Notes: a model not told the origin generated them from the sequence alone. Positions 46,350-58,614 are shown, counted from the stretch's first letter. The stretch is 64,000 nt of DNA from Liquidambar formosana (GCA_039720395.1 CM077820.1:49275425-49339424), one strand, 5' to 3'. Translations and numbers: made by a program.

Positions 46350-47320
46350 ATATATCCTAACCCTCATCCTCTCAGAAACCAAAGCCTTCTTAAATCCATG
46401 AAAAACACAATCCAATCACACAAGAAAAAGTTTTACCTTAAAAGTGGAAAACACATATCATCTCCCCTTCAAGCAGTGCATTGATGCCAAAAGAAAAGCA
46501 GAATGCTCAGTAGTCAGCTGGAACCTGCTATACAAACTGTATCCACAATGAAATTGGAAACATTCCCGAAGTGGCAAAATCAAATATAAAAATGACTCAC
46601 AGCCTCGTGGTAGCTTAAGAAATGCTAGGAAATTCCACATCCCATATCGTTTAAATATAAAAAGCTTATATGGTTTAATATACTTGTTTGGGTCCTCCAC
46701 TTATAAGCTTAGGCTTTTAAGTTAGAAACTTAACATGATATCAGAGCATGTTGTTCCTAAGCTGTTTCATTTATGAGCCCGTTATTGTTGTTGTTGTTGA
46801 ACTTATTTCGTTCGTAATCCTGTCTTTGTTGTTCACGTGACAGGCCGTTTCTATCTTATTAGACCTGCACGTAAGAGGGAGTGTTGGAAATATATTACAT
46901 CCTACATTGGTTAATTATAAATCTTGACATGGTTTTATATACCTGTTTGGACCCTTCACTTATAAACTTAGGCTTTTAGTTTGGAAACTTAACATGGTAT
47001 CAGAACATGTCGTTCATGGGCTGTTTTATGAACCCGTTATTGTTATTGTTGTTGTTGTTGGGCTTATTTCGTTTTTGAATCCGTTGTTATTGTCCACGTG
47101 ACAGGCCCGTTGTTGTCTTGTTAGGCCTGCACGTGAGGAGGAGTGTTGGGAAGTTTCACATCCTATATCGTTTAAATATAAAAAATTAATATGGATTAAT
47201 ATACCTGTTTGGACCCTTTACTTATAAGTTTAGACTTTTAAGTTGGAAACTTAACAAGAAAAAAAGCTGTACCCAAAAAGACAGTAGTAGATCAAAGTGC
47301 ATTGTAGTTTCCAATTTGTT
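46350..47320. repeat. paralogue of the Tat insertion site (empty site), interrupted by a TRIM
   Basis: 46350-46440 matches 4625-4719, and from AAAAGTGGAAAA onward 46442-46620 matches 24834-25000. The match resumes after the TRIM at 47257. At the point where the Tat element sits in the other copy, this copy reads straight through. Confidence 0.8.
46623..47256 (+). mobile_element. tandem TRIM retrotransposon with three short LTRs
   Basis: LTR copies of about 113 bp lie at 46623-46735, 46882-46994 and 47144-47256; the second and third start TGTTGG, and all three end ACTTAACA. Each of the first two is followed by an initiator-Met-type PBS (TGGTATCAGAAC in the second, one mismatch in the first). 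Short internal regions of about 146-149 bp end in a purine run. The whole is flanked by a perfect 5-bp duplication AGAAA (46618-46622 and 47257-47261). No coding capacity. Confidence 0.88.
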
Positions 47321-47351
47321 TTGTTACCGAGATAAGCTTATAAGTTATGTT

Positions 47352-47875
47352 CCCATCAACACGAGTTGATATAAGTTTTATCAGCACCATGCATAGGGGG
47401 TTGTCCGCCTTGTTTTGGTCCATTGTACCTCATATCTCACTAATGCACAATGTACGACTCCCAATGCGGCTGTTAATATAAATTATATCATTACATGTTT
47501 ACCTGATCATCATCTTATATATATATATATATATATATAAGAGCTGATCATGTGCGGGATATCTCAAAGTATCCCGTCAGATCACAGTCATCCGTGAGAG
47601 ACAAGTGCGCGCATGTCGCTCACCGCGCTTGTCTTTCACGAACAGGCGTGATCAAACGATATATCTCACACATGATCATAACTTTATATATATATATATA
47701 TATAGGATGATGATCAGGTAAGCACGTGCTGATATAAATTATATCAAAACCCGCATTGGGAGTTGTACCTTATGCATTAGTGGGATGTGAGGTGCATTGA
47801 ATCAATCCAAGGGGTACAACCCCCAATGCATAGTGCTGATATAACTTATATCAACACGTGCTGATGGGATCACCT
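47352..47875. mobile_element. inverted pair of one MITE family enclosing another MITE
   Basis: The left arm (47352-47514) and right arm (47705-47875) are inverted copies of a roughly 165-bp MITE whose third copy is at 61021-61191. Shared motifs are TTGATATAAGTTTTATCAGCA, CTCACTAATGCACAA and CCTGATCATCATC. Between TA microsatellites in the middle (about 47547-47686) lies a second, hairpin-like element with ends TGATCATGTG and inner inverted arms such as GACAAGTGCGCG with CGCGCTTGTC. Confidence 0.7.
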
Positions 47876-49507
47876 CTGTATATATATATATATGTATATA
47901 TCAATTTAAGCGAACGCTCGTTGTTGTTAGTTAGTCTAGAATTTACATAAAAACCTTTATTTTGTCCATATTTGCTTTAAGTAATCACATAAGGGTAATT
48001 TTTTCAATTTTACAAACAAATTTAGTTACCAAAAGTTTTAAATCTCATCTAGGCATGATAAGTAACCCAGAGGCCTTAGTATGAATATTAGATGCTTAGA
48101 TTCATTTGATGGCCGTATGTGGTGAGGTTGGTGTATGTGGGGTTTTATTTTTGACTGCATTGCATTCATTTAAAAAAAATTTAGGACCCGTTTGAACAGA
48201 CGATTTATGTTTAGGTCCATTCAAACGACATGTAACCCAAGAGTTTAGTCTATTCCATGGAGACTTGGTGTAGAAACCCCATTTTAATTTCATGCCCCTT
48301 CACTTCTCCTTCTTATCCCTGACATGAAGCTTATTATTGCATGCATCTTTTGATATTTGTTTTGCTTACCATTTATTATGTCTGTTTCTTTTGAGAGTAG
48401 GGAACATGTTCATATGAGTTCTGATGGAGTTTGGATGAATATGGTTGGGCAAATAGGGCATTGTGGTTGGGCATTTTTGTTACCTCCTAAAATATCCGTT
48501 TGTCCTCCAATTCTTGCCTAGTGAGTTCCGTTATAATCTTTAGAGACATGCAGAATCTCTTTGTAAGATTAGCTTAAGGTGTAATTAATTTCTAATTAGT
48601 TTTGCTCAAGAATGATCCACAAAAGCCTTTTTTAACCCTTATATTTCGATTTTCCAAAAGATGCTTTTCAAACTTGGTTCTGTTTTCAAAACCAATACTT
48701 TAAGAAGAAATTGGGTTGGTTAGGTTTTTCAAGATGTTTTTAAATGTATTCCACGAATTCCAAGATGTTTTTATTGAAAAAAGGACAAATCAGGACGCAA
48801 ACCAACATTTTCTTAAAAAGCGTATATATCTTGAGCTCCCAACCGTCGGTTTCTTTCAAATTTCAACAAATTCACTAAGATTGAGTGTTCTTCATTAAAA
48901 TTTGACATTTTTAAGTTAGAATTTCGAATCAATGGTATTTTGCAAAAAAACAGATGAAATTGAACTTAAAACAGCGGATGCGCTCTTTAGCGTAGGAGGA
49001 AGTACAAAAGGTTGACAAGCAGGGCCACCAGGAGAACTAATGTGTAAGGGCATAAATTTGAAACGAATGAGCCTAGGGTATAGGTTGACTTTCAACTCAG
49101 CATCATCCTCTTACCTGGGCAAAATGAGAGTCCTAATCAATTGAATATGTGCACATGAGTCATATTTTTCTTTTAGAGAAGGGTATCAGGGTATGTGGCG
49201 CCATGCTCATGAATTGATGGTGACGAACATATAGGGACGTAAGGCTGTTAAGATCTCCATTAGGCTAGTAGTGGAAGGCAACCAAAATACTAGGCAACTA
49301 TTGACGCAATTGAAATAAGTAAATAAATAAATAATAATGTCTTTCATCTCCTACTAATGTGTTTTTCCCCGTTTTCTTTTTTAGTTTCAGAAAATAAGAA
49401 TCAAAGCAAAAACCAAAGAGCAAAAACTACAACGATGACAACAACAAAATAACAACTAAAAATCAACGTGACAAATTGAAACAGGAAAAGGCTTTTCGCA
49501 AGCATAC
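47876..49507. other. gene-free stretch
   Basis: AT-rich sequence with no recognisable domain; short open frames are unsupported. It ends at the next NLR 5'-exon relic. Confidence 0.5.
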
Positions 49508-49700
49508 CTTCCTCTCTCAGCTATCAGACTAGCAAAGTTTTTGTTCTTCAGCTTGGCTCAAACCAGTCATAAGATGTGGTCAGATCAATTCTAAGAATGA
49601 ATGAGAGAATCACAAACAGCGAATGAGTAGAAGACTTAGACAGTAGCTATGGATGGCAAAATGAGGAAATTGAGAGACCAAGCCAGAACAGAGAGAAAGC
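49508..49700 (-). pseudogene. orphan NLR 5' exon/promoter relic
   Basis: GATAGCTGAGAGAGGAAG followed by donor GTATGC (49507-49502) parallels the NLR-1 first exon. The upstream part (TGGATGGCAAAATGAGGA and nearby) also matches 42430-42470. No NLR coding exon is found between here and 46.4 kb. Confidence 0.5.
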
Positions 49701-49984
49701 ACAAACTGTTTTATGTCCCCTTACAAATAAATAGAGGGCTGCACTTGACGATACAATGCACATGAAGCTAGCGTAATAGTGAGATACCATTTTGAAGAAT
49801 GACCGTTAAATCACAGCCAACCATTTTGTTGACAAGTCACATAGCAAAGCTTGATGATCAATCACTGATTGATTCACTGTTATATTGATTCATGCCTTTT
49901 TTATGGAGTGGAAAATTTAAGGTCTTGATTACCGTGAAGGCGTGCATGATGAGACTTGGGAGATTGTCATCCTTGCATATCTTC

Positions 49985-50205
49985 ACCAGGAAATACTAGT
50001 TAGACTTACACTTTACTCTACATTTTGTTCTACTATATAAATTTAGTTTTGTTTCAATTTTTAGGATTTAACCACATCAGTGGATCTTACAACTTGAATT
50101 TAGTCTTGTTTCAATTTTTAGAGTTTAATCATATTAGTGGGTCCTATAATTTTATACCCTTATAATCTCATAGTAAGGATAAGTGTGAGACTAACTAATA
50201 TTTAC
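49985..50205. mobile_element. diverged relative of the mL41-intron MITE
   Basis: Contains the core TTTCAATTTTTAGGATTTAA twice and ends resembling TTACACTTTACTCTACATTTT. It appears internally duplicated and degraded. Confidence 0.45.
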
Positions 50206-51605
50206 CTTTTTTTTAAACGAAGATATCAAAGCATTGGGTCCCACTCCACAAAACTTCTAGAAAGATAAGTTGGGATAAGGATGGTGGCATTTTCGTGGAT
50301 TGGCGTATCACGACCACATGCAATGGCTGTGATATTTCTTTTGGGTCATATCCTAAGGAAGAATGGCCGTTTAACCACAGCCATCCATTGTGTTGACAGC
50401 TCACATGGTAAAGTTTGGTGATCAATTATTGTCCTTTTCTTCTTCTTCTTCGGTTTTTTTTTTTTTTTTTTTTTAAAACTTCAAAATTGATGGCTGGTGG
50501 CTCTTGTAGGGTTAGTTGAACGATCAAATCTTGGATGCACTTTTCAGATATCATCATTTTAACTTTCAATTTCTCGTAATTATCGTTACCCGTGTGAGTA
50601 TAAGACGTTTGACACGGGCAATTAGGATATTAGTTTTGGCTGAAATCTCGCATGGAGTAAAACCTATGATTCCCCTAATAGTTAAACAAACAAACAAAAA
50701 AATAAAAATAAAAATTTGATGGTGGTTTTGATTGTCAACCTTCATTCCCACACAACCACCCCAGGGCAGGTAATTTGCAGGTCATTACCCTCTTAAGCCA
50801 ATTTAATTACTATTAATAATTAATTCTAGGGTAAGACTATCCTTAAATATGTTTAAATTATAAAGAAGATGAAAATGAAGAAGCCGTGTGATGTGCTTTG
50901 TGGGTGTTATTGATATTCCACCATCAGATGAATCCACTGAAAACCGACAAATTAAGCCGGACAAATTAAAAAAAAAAAACCAATAAATCAACAACTTTCC
51001 ATTTAAAAATATTTAGTTTATTAGCTAATATAGAGAAGTCATATGGTCTGCGTGCTAGAGATATTCGATCATCAGATGAATCCATTGGAACCCAACAAAT
51101 TAACGCTGACAAATTAATGGGGTGGGGAAGAATTAAGGACCAATCTATAACTCTCTAGTCTCTACTTAAAGATATTTAACTTAAATTATATTTTATAAAG
51201 CTAAAGACAAGATTACATCAACCTTTTATGCCTTTCACACTACAATTATAAAGCCACGAACAACTTGCAACTTTAAAGTATTTAAATTAAATATACGTTA
51301 CGGATAAATACAAGACTTTTGTTTTTCAACCTTTCACACTGCACATTGACTAAAAAATATAAAGAAAGTAGAAATCATGTGGGAGTTACAGATAGTCTTC
51401 CGATGAACAAATTAAATGCAACAACTTGCTACATAAAAGTATATATATGTTAGTTGAGTGGTCAAGTTTTAGTTGTACTCTTTAAAGATCATCATTTCAA
51501 TTACTTACAAGTCGCAACTATAATTGTAAGTGTATATGTGTGAAACGTTTTATATGAGCTATTAAGAGATTAGTCTAAACTGAAACATTGATTCAAATAG
51601 AATTT
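50206..51605. other. gene-free stretch with NLR-upstream fragments
   Basis: Around 50340-50430 the sequence AACCACAGCCATCCATTGTG recalls 42540-42640 and 49810-49850, so pieces of the NLR upstream region are dispersed here. The block GATTCATCTGATGG... near 50925 recurs diverged near 51080. A T tract lies at 50454-50474. Confidence 0.45.
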
Positions 51606-52363
51606 AGATCCTCTCTAGTCTGTTAAGGACCAGTTCCCTCCAGTCTACGGCTCACACTGCACCACCCATTTTGAGCAGATCTAACGATTAGCACTTAACC
51701 ATGTCATTCATCCCACTTTGCCCTTTTATCTTCTTAAATAGTAATGACATCTCTCTGTGGCCAGGCGTAGCCTCTAACCTCACTCGTTCCTGCCTTTGAA
51801 TGCCTTCATCTCACTATTTTGAAGGCCAAGAAGAATTCGATTAAAAAATTATACAAATAAGGACTGTGGCACTACTGTAAACCATGAAACACATAAACTT
51901 CGAATTCACAGTGTCTAGGGAAGGCTGACGTCTACATGAGGGGGAAGCAATCGTACGAGCTTTGCCCCTTGCTTCAAAGGTGAATCTAGGGAGTCATGAC
52001 CATGAATACTTGAATCCAACTCTCTCACAAAATTGCGAAAAGATTTTAGTATAAAATATGACGATAAACTGCTATGGCGAAAAAAAAATTTCATGGCATT
52101 GGATAAATGTGCCATGACATTTTTTTTTTCCATCGATGGAGTTTGATCGCCGTCACCGAACAATGAGCGAAATTGGAGAATGGATGAGGGCTTCAGTTGA
52201 GGAGGTACTCCTCTGTCACAGCAATTGTTAACCGTTGAGAAGATTACAGGGTACCCATTAGTGGGATAGTTAAGTGCAAGCCGTTCGATCCGCTCAAGCT
52301 GAGGTGGCATGCTGTGAGCCGTAGACCGGAGGGAAATGGACACAAGCGAACTGGAGAGGATCT
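51606..52363. mobile_element. TIR element of about 758 bp with long inverted ends
   Basis: The left AGATCCTCTCTAGT and right complement AGATCCTCTCCAGT are followed on both arms by TTCCCTCC(A/G)GTCTACGGCTCACA and a further CACTTAAC block, giving about 120 bp of TIR similarity. No clean target duplication was found. A minus-strand open frame of 152 codons (51915-52373) starts outside and runs through the right TIR; it resembles no transposase I recognise. Probably a MULE-type non-autonomous element. Confidence 0.6.
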
Positions 52364-54215
52364 CAAAACCCATTGGGATAAGGTCTGAGATATCCTGATT
52401 GTTTAATGGAGAAAAAAAAACAAAGAAGAATAGTATATATGCAAAATATATACTAGTATTTAATTGAACCTACTTAATTTATTGAGGATCGATCGCCAGC
52501 TGAGAGGAGGCAATGCTATAATGCACACAATGCTTGAACTTTGAAGAATGACTGTTAAACCACAGCCATGCATCAGGTAGCTAGACAATTAAACCACGGT
52601 CAACTCTGATGATCAATGGTGGGAGATTGTCATCCTTCTATATCCCACCCCTTCTGTAATTTCCAGGTCATTACCCACAAAACCCAATTAAATTACTATT
52701 TTCTTATTTCTTTCTTAAGCCGGCCGGCCAATACTTAATTGGTCAAGTCCATAATTCTGTTAATTAAAGAAGATAAAAGGAGGAAGCCGTGTTGTGTGTT
52801 ATTGATATCCAATCGGATGAATCCACTGAAATTGGACAAATCAACCGGACAAATTTTATTTATTTTTTTAAATTCAAATTTTGCGTGTTGGAGAAGAAGA
52901 AACAAAGAAAAGAAGACAACAGGCCAACAACCAACCTGGACAAATTAGAGGGAAAAAGAAATAAAGAAAGCAACAAGCTAACAACTTACTAATAAAAAAT
53001 ATTTAAACTAAATATATTTAAAGACTAAATACAAGACTTTGATTTTTGTATACCTTTCACACTATATATTATAAGCCATGTGATTGACTAAACAAAAATT
53101 AGGAAGGTAGAACTCATGGTTATAAGATGGTATAAGCTGTCTATTTTCAATTTCTTTTTTATTTTTTATTTTTTTCTTTGTTTGGCTCCTTCCTATTGAG
53201 TTTTAGTCATGCAAGTGTGAACAAATGACCAATAATGGATGCAGCATCAAAAGACAATCAAGACCTACAAAATAATGGATCCCATTAAGTTGATCAATTG
53301 CAAACAAAATACCTGTAACTTGATTTATGTTTTACCATTTTGGTTTTAGTCAAATATTCCTCAAGATGGTCATAACCATTTGGGAATATTGCCTTAAACA
53401 AAGAGTAGATTAATTTGACGATTATTTGGTACGCCTCCTGTGCAGTGCTAGCTATTTGCTTCCAGATGTTTAAAAGTGGTTCATTGGACACGCATGCACC
53501 TCCAGTTAAAACGACGCCGGCATTTTCATTTTCCTTGTTCGCATTTTTGAATGAGAGTAGTGTTCTATGAATGCACTCTCGTCTTAAGGATTCAAAAATG
53601 TCGCATGTTCTCAATTTAACCCAAAAGAAAATAAAGTTAAAAAACTGGTACTTTACCAAATCATCCACCACGACTGAAAAATTATTCCGTGCACTAGACA
53701 GATCGGTGCACCCAAATCTCACATGATCAATTTAGAACTGTAAGAGAGCTATATTACTTGGACTTGGTTCGATAAAAAGTTCGCTTGTAAAATAAAGAAG
53801 CGTATATAGCTCAAACATCATTTTTAATTTTTTTTTTAAACCATGTTAGTTTATTGAGCAAAGATTGAGTAGAGTGCTACTCAACTCAACAAACTCATTG
53901 GTACTTTAATTAACCAAATTACTTAAGATTGGTTCTATAAAAGCATCGTTCAAACTCACTCAAAGTTAAACGTATCAAGTTCCAAGCTTACTTTTGAGTA
54001 GGCAGAACTACATGAGGCAAGTGGGGCCGATGGTCCCCACACAAATTTCTTTTATTTCAGTTTTGTACTTGAGATTTAAATTATTTATATATTGGCCACT
54101 GTTATTATTATTATTATTATTTATTTCCTTCTTGATATCAATTTTATCATTTTTCTCTACCACAAAAAATTAATTTCTATACCAACCCCTCATTTTGTTC
54201 CCTCAAATTCAAGAC

Positions 54216-54247
<32 letters not shown>

Positions 54248-55796
54248 TATATGCAAGTAAACTCGTAGGATGCAATAAGTTTGATATCCCAATGTTACGT
54301 TCTAAGATAAAACACTATCAACTAAACAAAACTTTGGAAAGAAAATGTAAATAAAAATTGCTCCCATTAAAATAAATCTCTGACTCCGCCACTTTTTGAG
54401 TTTGTTAATTTAAAGAGTCAAGTTTGAGCAACTTACTACTCGGCTCAACTCAACTCGTTTACAACCCAATTATTGATCATTGGGTCACTAATTAATTTGG
54501 GTAGTTTTACATTGCTCATTATAATGTTCTCTTTACGACTCCACAATACTAAGGATCAATCCAGTCCTCAATTGGGTTACTGCATTCTATTATTTTAATT
54601 CCTTCCTTTTAATTAAAGTCAAGATATCCATATTTAGATGAGCCCCAACTGTTCCCCTTCCTATGTATCAGGTGGAGCATTCTGTTCCCTCTTGCTACTT
54701 GGCATCTTTCGAACAGAAGTAATAAATTGATCTTTCAAACGATTTTCTCTCCAAACTCTTGTTTAATTTCCTCCTGCCGTTGACCCAGTGTGCCTATTTT
54801 GTTCCAATGTCCATTTGCAAAATTTTGACTTCTTGAATATGCTGGATAATGTGTTGCCAATTACAGATCAACAAGATACCATCAGGCTCGGGAGATGGGA
54901 AAGCGTTGGAAAAAAGAGGCACGAGCTAGAGCTAAAAGGGGGCAAAAAGTTTGCAATATATAAAGTTTCTCTTTTCCACTAAAATCTAAGTCTCGAACAG
55001 GGTACCAAATACTGTAGGGCCAAGGACTGTATGTGTCTAGGGGATTAATTAGATGCAAAACATCTGAAACATCCTGATACTAAAAAAAAGATACTAAGTG
55101 CAACGGGCAGACAAATAAATAGTGTACTACTTAGAAGTTTGATTTATCATTGTAACATGGACATTTATGGAACCATCAATTTGTTATTAACTTATTAGGG
55201 GGAATTACAGATTGGTCTGGTTATGGGTAAATAATTATAGTTAATAGTCATTGTTGGTTAAGTTAGTAGTCATTTACTACTAAGTTAGTAGTAATCTATG
55301 TTGATGTCTAATTATTTACCCGTAGTGGGATCAATCTGTAATTCCCCAACTTATTTATTACAACGAAAGGTTCAGGGAAACTAGTTCCATTAAAAGTAAT
55401 TATATCTTGTGCAATCAAAGTGCTGGAAATGTTTAAGTCCTCTAAATCAAAATCAAAATTATTATCAAAAGTTACCTGTTTTTTAAACCAGAAAATGTTC
55501 AACCATTTAATTGCTTGTCCCAAACCACCAATTCCAATGTATAAATCATTCTTGGTTATGTTAGTTTATCATGGAAAAGGCAGTGAAATTGCCACAAATG
55601 CAGGGCTATGGAAAACAAAATGATTTTTACATCTCCACCTGACAGATTGAAGCAAGAACCAAAACATTTTTGGCAGGAAAACTAATTGGTGTATTATTTT
55701 TATTTTTATTTGTTTCATTTGCAAACTTCTGTTTCTGGATAGAAAAGACAATTACTAATGTAGTTGGTGCATTATTTATATCTTAAATCATCACAG
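52364..55796. other. gene-free stretch
   Basis: 52540-52620 has another AACCACAGCC fragment of the NLR upstream type. A (CT)n microsatellite is at about 54211-54242 and (TTA)n near 54104-54121. A minus-strand open frame of 142 codons (53294-53722) has no recognisable domain. 55204-55345 contains a short inverted repeat around TTAGTAGT...ACTACTAA and GGGGAATTACAGAT. Confidence 0.45.
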
Positions 55797-57428
55797 CCTA
55801 TAATGGAGGTTGGGGAGGTCATACAATTTTATGATTCTGATAGGCGCTTTCCTGCTTGGGGCTTTGGGGGAAAGACATACAATGGTGCCGTATCACATTG
55901 CTTTAATTTGAACGGAAGTGCAAGTGGCTTTGAGGTAAGAGAAGTCAAGCTTGCAGTTCTTTGCTATCTTTCTTCATCCTTGAAGCGGCTGACCCAGCTC
56001 GATCATTTGACCTAGCGGGGGAAGTAGGACTCAATCCGCTCCTACGTCTTGTTAATTATGAATGCAGTTGTGACAATAGTATAATATTAACTTGATTAAA
56101 TAGGTTTTTACACCATATTTCTGATCACCAGTAGTCAAAATCTGTTTTCAAAGAAATGTTTGTGATATTGGTGGTGACTTGCAAACTTGTTGAGAAATTA
56201 GAAATATAAACAGTTGTCATTATCTGTCTCTCAGAAGTGAGAACTTTTACTTTTCACAGTAGTTGGGTGTCCCTTGTTGCCTAGGATTTCCTTAATGATT
56301 GGCAGCCTCTTTAATGGTCTATTTTCGATCCCTGAGTTTCTCTTGAACGAGCCACTTTATGCAAATTGCAGCAATGTGTGAACGAAACTTTTCTGATTGG
56401 GTTATAACTTCTCTGTGAACTGATCTGTTTGCATCTGACTTGCATTTTTTAGTTTGTTTAATAACAATCAATTTCCCTCTATTTTACAGGTTGAAGGAGT
56501 AGAAGGTATAATGGCAGCTTATGCAAGTGCTCTACACAATGTTGCTCTAGCAGGACCCACTCTATTTGGTCAAGTGATCAACAAAGCTGCAGAAATTGCT
56601 GGCCAGTCTCTTTCACTCGATGACAACAAGTATTTTGCCTCTGGTTAATTCTTGACTTTTGGCAGATCCTAGATGCTGATAATGGATGTCGATTGGAGAG
56701 TTCAACAGGATGGGTTGCTACAAGGGACATTGTACAATTTGTTCCAATGCTCGAGGTATGAATGTATTCGTTCAATTTTTTTAAGATCTCACATTTAAAA
56801 CGATCAGTTTCTTCAGGTACATTCTTCGCGTGTGTGATTCTTCTTTAAAAAAAAAAAAAGAAAAAAAAAATTAATTGTTACACCTGTAATTTAAAAATGC
56901 TACTGACAAATACTGCCGTTTATGCCATGCCTTTTTGGTAGGCCTGTTTAAAAGCACATTTTGGTCTTCTTTTCGTGTTGGTATATAAATTGATCTTTAG
57001 ATTCCCACCCCCGCTTTTCCATTCGATTCCGCCCCTACTTCAATGAATAATTCCCCCTAAATGATCATAGGCAGTTGGTGGGGTCATATCAATTGGTTGT
57101 CTCCACTCAGAGATATCATGGAATTGATATCAGCCTTCCGATGATTTGAGATATCTGTTTTAAATCATTTTCTTGAACATTTATAAGGCGACACTCAAGT
57201 AGGATATCTTGTTTTAAATCCTTTTTTTAGAAATTTGCCGTCTTTTATATGACGTCGACACCAAAAGTTATATTTTCTTGCATTCGTCCTGTTATGAATT
57301 GAAGTCATGTTATCTGCTGCTTTTTTCATTTTAACTTCATGTTACAGGCTTATATTATTTTGGCAGGTGGGCAGATTTCCATCGTTCAAGCTCTCTTAGA
57401 AGAGTTGCCTGGACAGTTCTTTACTTAA
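55797..57428 (+). pseudogene. truncated copine (BONZAI-type) pseudogene, C-terminal VWA region
   Basis: Exons: 55797-55934 (PIMEVGEVIQFYDSDRRFPA, then WGFGGKTYNG and SHCFNLNG), 56490-56644 (VEGVEGIMAAYASALHNV, then AGPTLFGQVINKAAEIA), 56666-56755 (ILDADNGCRLESSTG, then TRDIVQFVPMLE) and 57348-57428 (GGQISIVQALLEELPGQF). These are consecutive parts of the von Willebrand A domain and tail of plant copines, calcium-dependent membrane-binding proteins. The two C2 domains and the first VWA part are absent. The segment expected between exons 2 and 3 (the one beginning VLLIITDGV in the family) is missing, leaving only about 20 bp between them. Introns are retained, so this is a duplicated DNA fragment and not a retrocopy. 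Confidence 0.85.
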
Positions 57429-58379
57429 TTACATGTGAAGTAGGGAAATTAAACCACGCAATGCTACTGCTGTCCCAACTTTTGGTTTACAACATTATTA
57501 ATGATTGTCTTAGTTTAGTAGTAACTTAGTGCATATTATGGGTTCCACGACATGTGGTCAATTCTACCTAATGACAATAAGATAAAAAGAAAGGGCAAAA
57601 ATGAAAGAAATCATGTGTGCAATGTGCACCCAAGTGTGCTGCTTTTAGTTTTACTACATGCGCACATGCTTCTTATTAATGGTAGTGGCAAAGTCAGGTA
57701 ATTTGTCTTGCAGCTAGGGTCAAGATTAAAGACTAATGATAAGTATTTTGGAAAAAAAAAATTTCCTCAGTAGCAAATCACAATGAGATTTTGTTCTTTA
57801 ACTTTGTATAGGGTAAAAGAATAACTAGGATAAATAATAGGATAATTTTTTTCGTTCCAAAAAGAAACTAGAGGGTCAAAATAAAATATTTTGAGGAGTA
57901 AAATAAAAAATTGGCAGATCAAATGTTTAAATACTCATAATTTAATTGAGAAAAAAATAAAGGAAAGAGTGAGGGGTCAATTGCCCCCCTTTGACCCCCC
58001 TCCCTCCTTCCCTAATCGGTGGTGTAGCCCACTCACCTTCACCACATGTCCAAATAGAAAAATTTATGGACGTAGACAGGGGAAAGCAAAATTAACTTGA
58101 ACACTATGGTGCTAAGGTGTGCCATCACCAACCATAGGAGTTCGGTTCCTCCTGACCAATAAGTAACCAAGAATTGTCCAGTTTGTATTAGCATGCAAGC
58201 CCTAGAAACCATTTCCATTATTGTGGGGACTTCACCTCCAAAATGAGGGGGCACTGGAAGTTGCCTCACAGTGAGTAGTCAGAACCTATAATTAAGCTGA
58301 TCAGGTAGGGAAGATGCTGACATGCACTAGTCTCTTTCAGGTTAGTTTTATCATCTAATGGGAGATACCATTCACTCCC
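57429..58379. other. gene-free stretch after the copine fragment
   Basis: AT-rich with a C-rich patch at 57983-58012 (CCCCCCTTTGACCCCCC). No domain recognised. Confidence 0.45.
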
Positions 58380-58384
58380 AAGTT

Positions 58385-58388
<4 letters not shown>

Positions 58389-58415
<27 letters not shown>

Positions 58416-58614
58416 GCCAAGCAACGAGGTGTCCGAACTGCCAGAGCTCGACTAATCCCCGCTCCCCACGCGGAGCCACCGCCCCATGAGGTCGTTTAAC
58501 GTCCAGGCTAATAGCCTGGACTGGTGGCTGGCCAAGAGAGATTGACTGGTTTCGAACCCAGGATGTCTGAGTTTACAGTTCATCCCTTTGCCGCTAGGCC
58601 AACTCTCGTTGGTT
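58389..58614 (-). mobile_element. tRNA-derived SINE (Au-like), minus strand
   Basis: On the minus strand the 5' head has an A-box TTGGCCTAGCGGCAAAGG and a B-box GGTTCGAAACC, and the element ends in a poly(A) tail seen as a T tract at 58389-58415. A perfect 9-bp duplication AAGTTTCAA flanks it (58380-58388 and 58615-58623). Confidence 0.88.

Noticed and set aside
51915..52373. 152-codon minus-strand frame as a protein gene
   Set aside because: Its first part is the terminal inverted repeat of a DNA element and the rest resembles no known protein; kept only as part of that element.
53294..53722. 142-codon minus-strand frame as a gene
   Set aside because: No recognisable domain, no splice or promoter support, and length within chance expectation for this much sequence.
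54788..54982. 64-codon frame as an upstream exon of the copine relic
   Set aside because: Residues do not resemble copine C2 or VWA sequence and there is no matching splice donor.
58545..58614. A tRNA gene on the minus strand
   Set aside because: A and B boxes belong to a SINE head: poly(A) tail and 9-bp target duplication are present, and no cloverleaf 3' half is evident.
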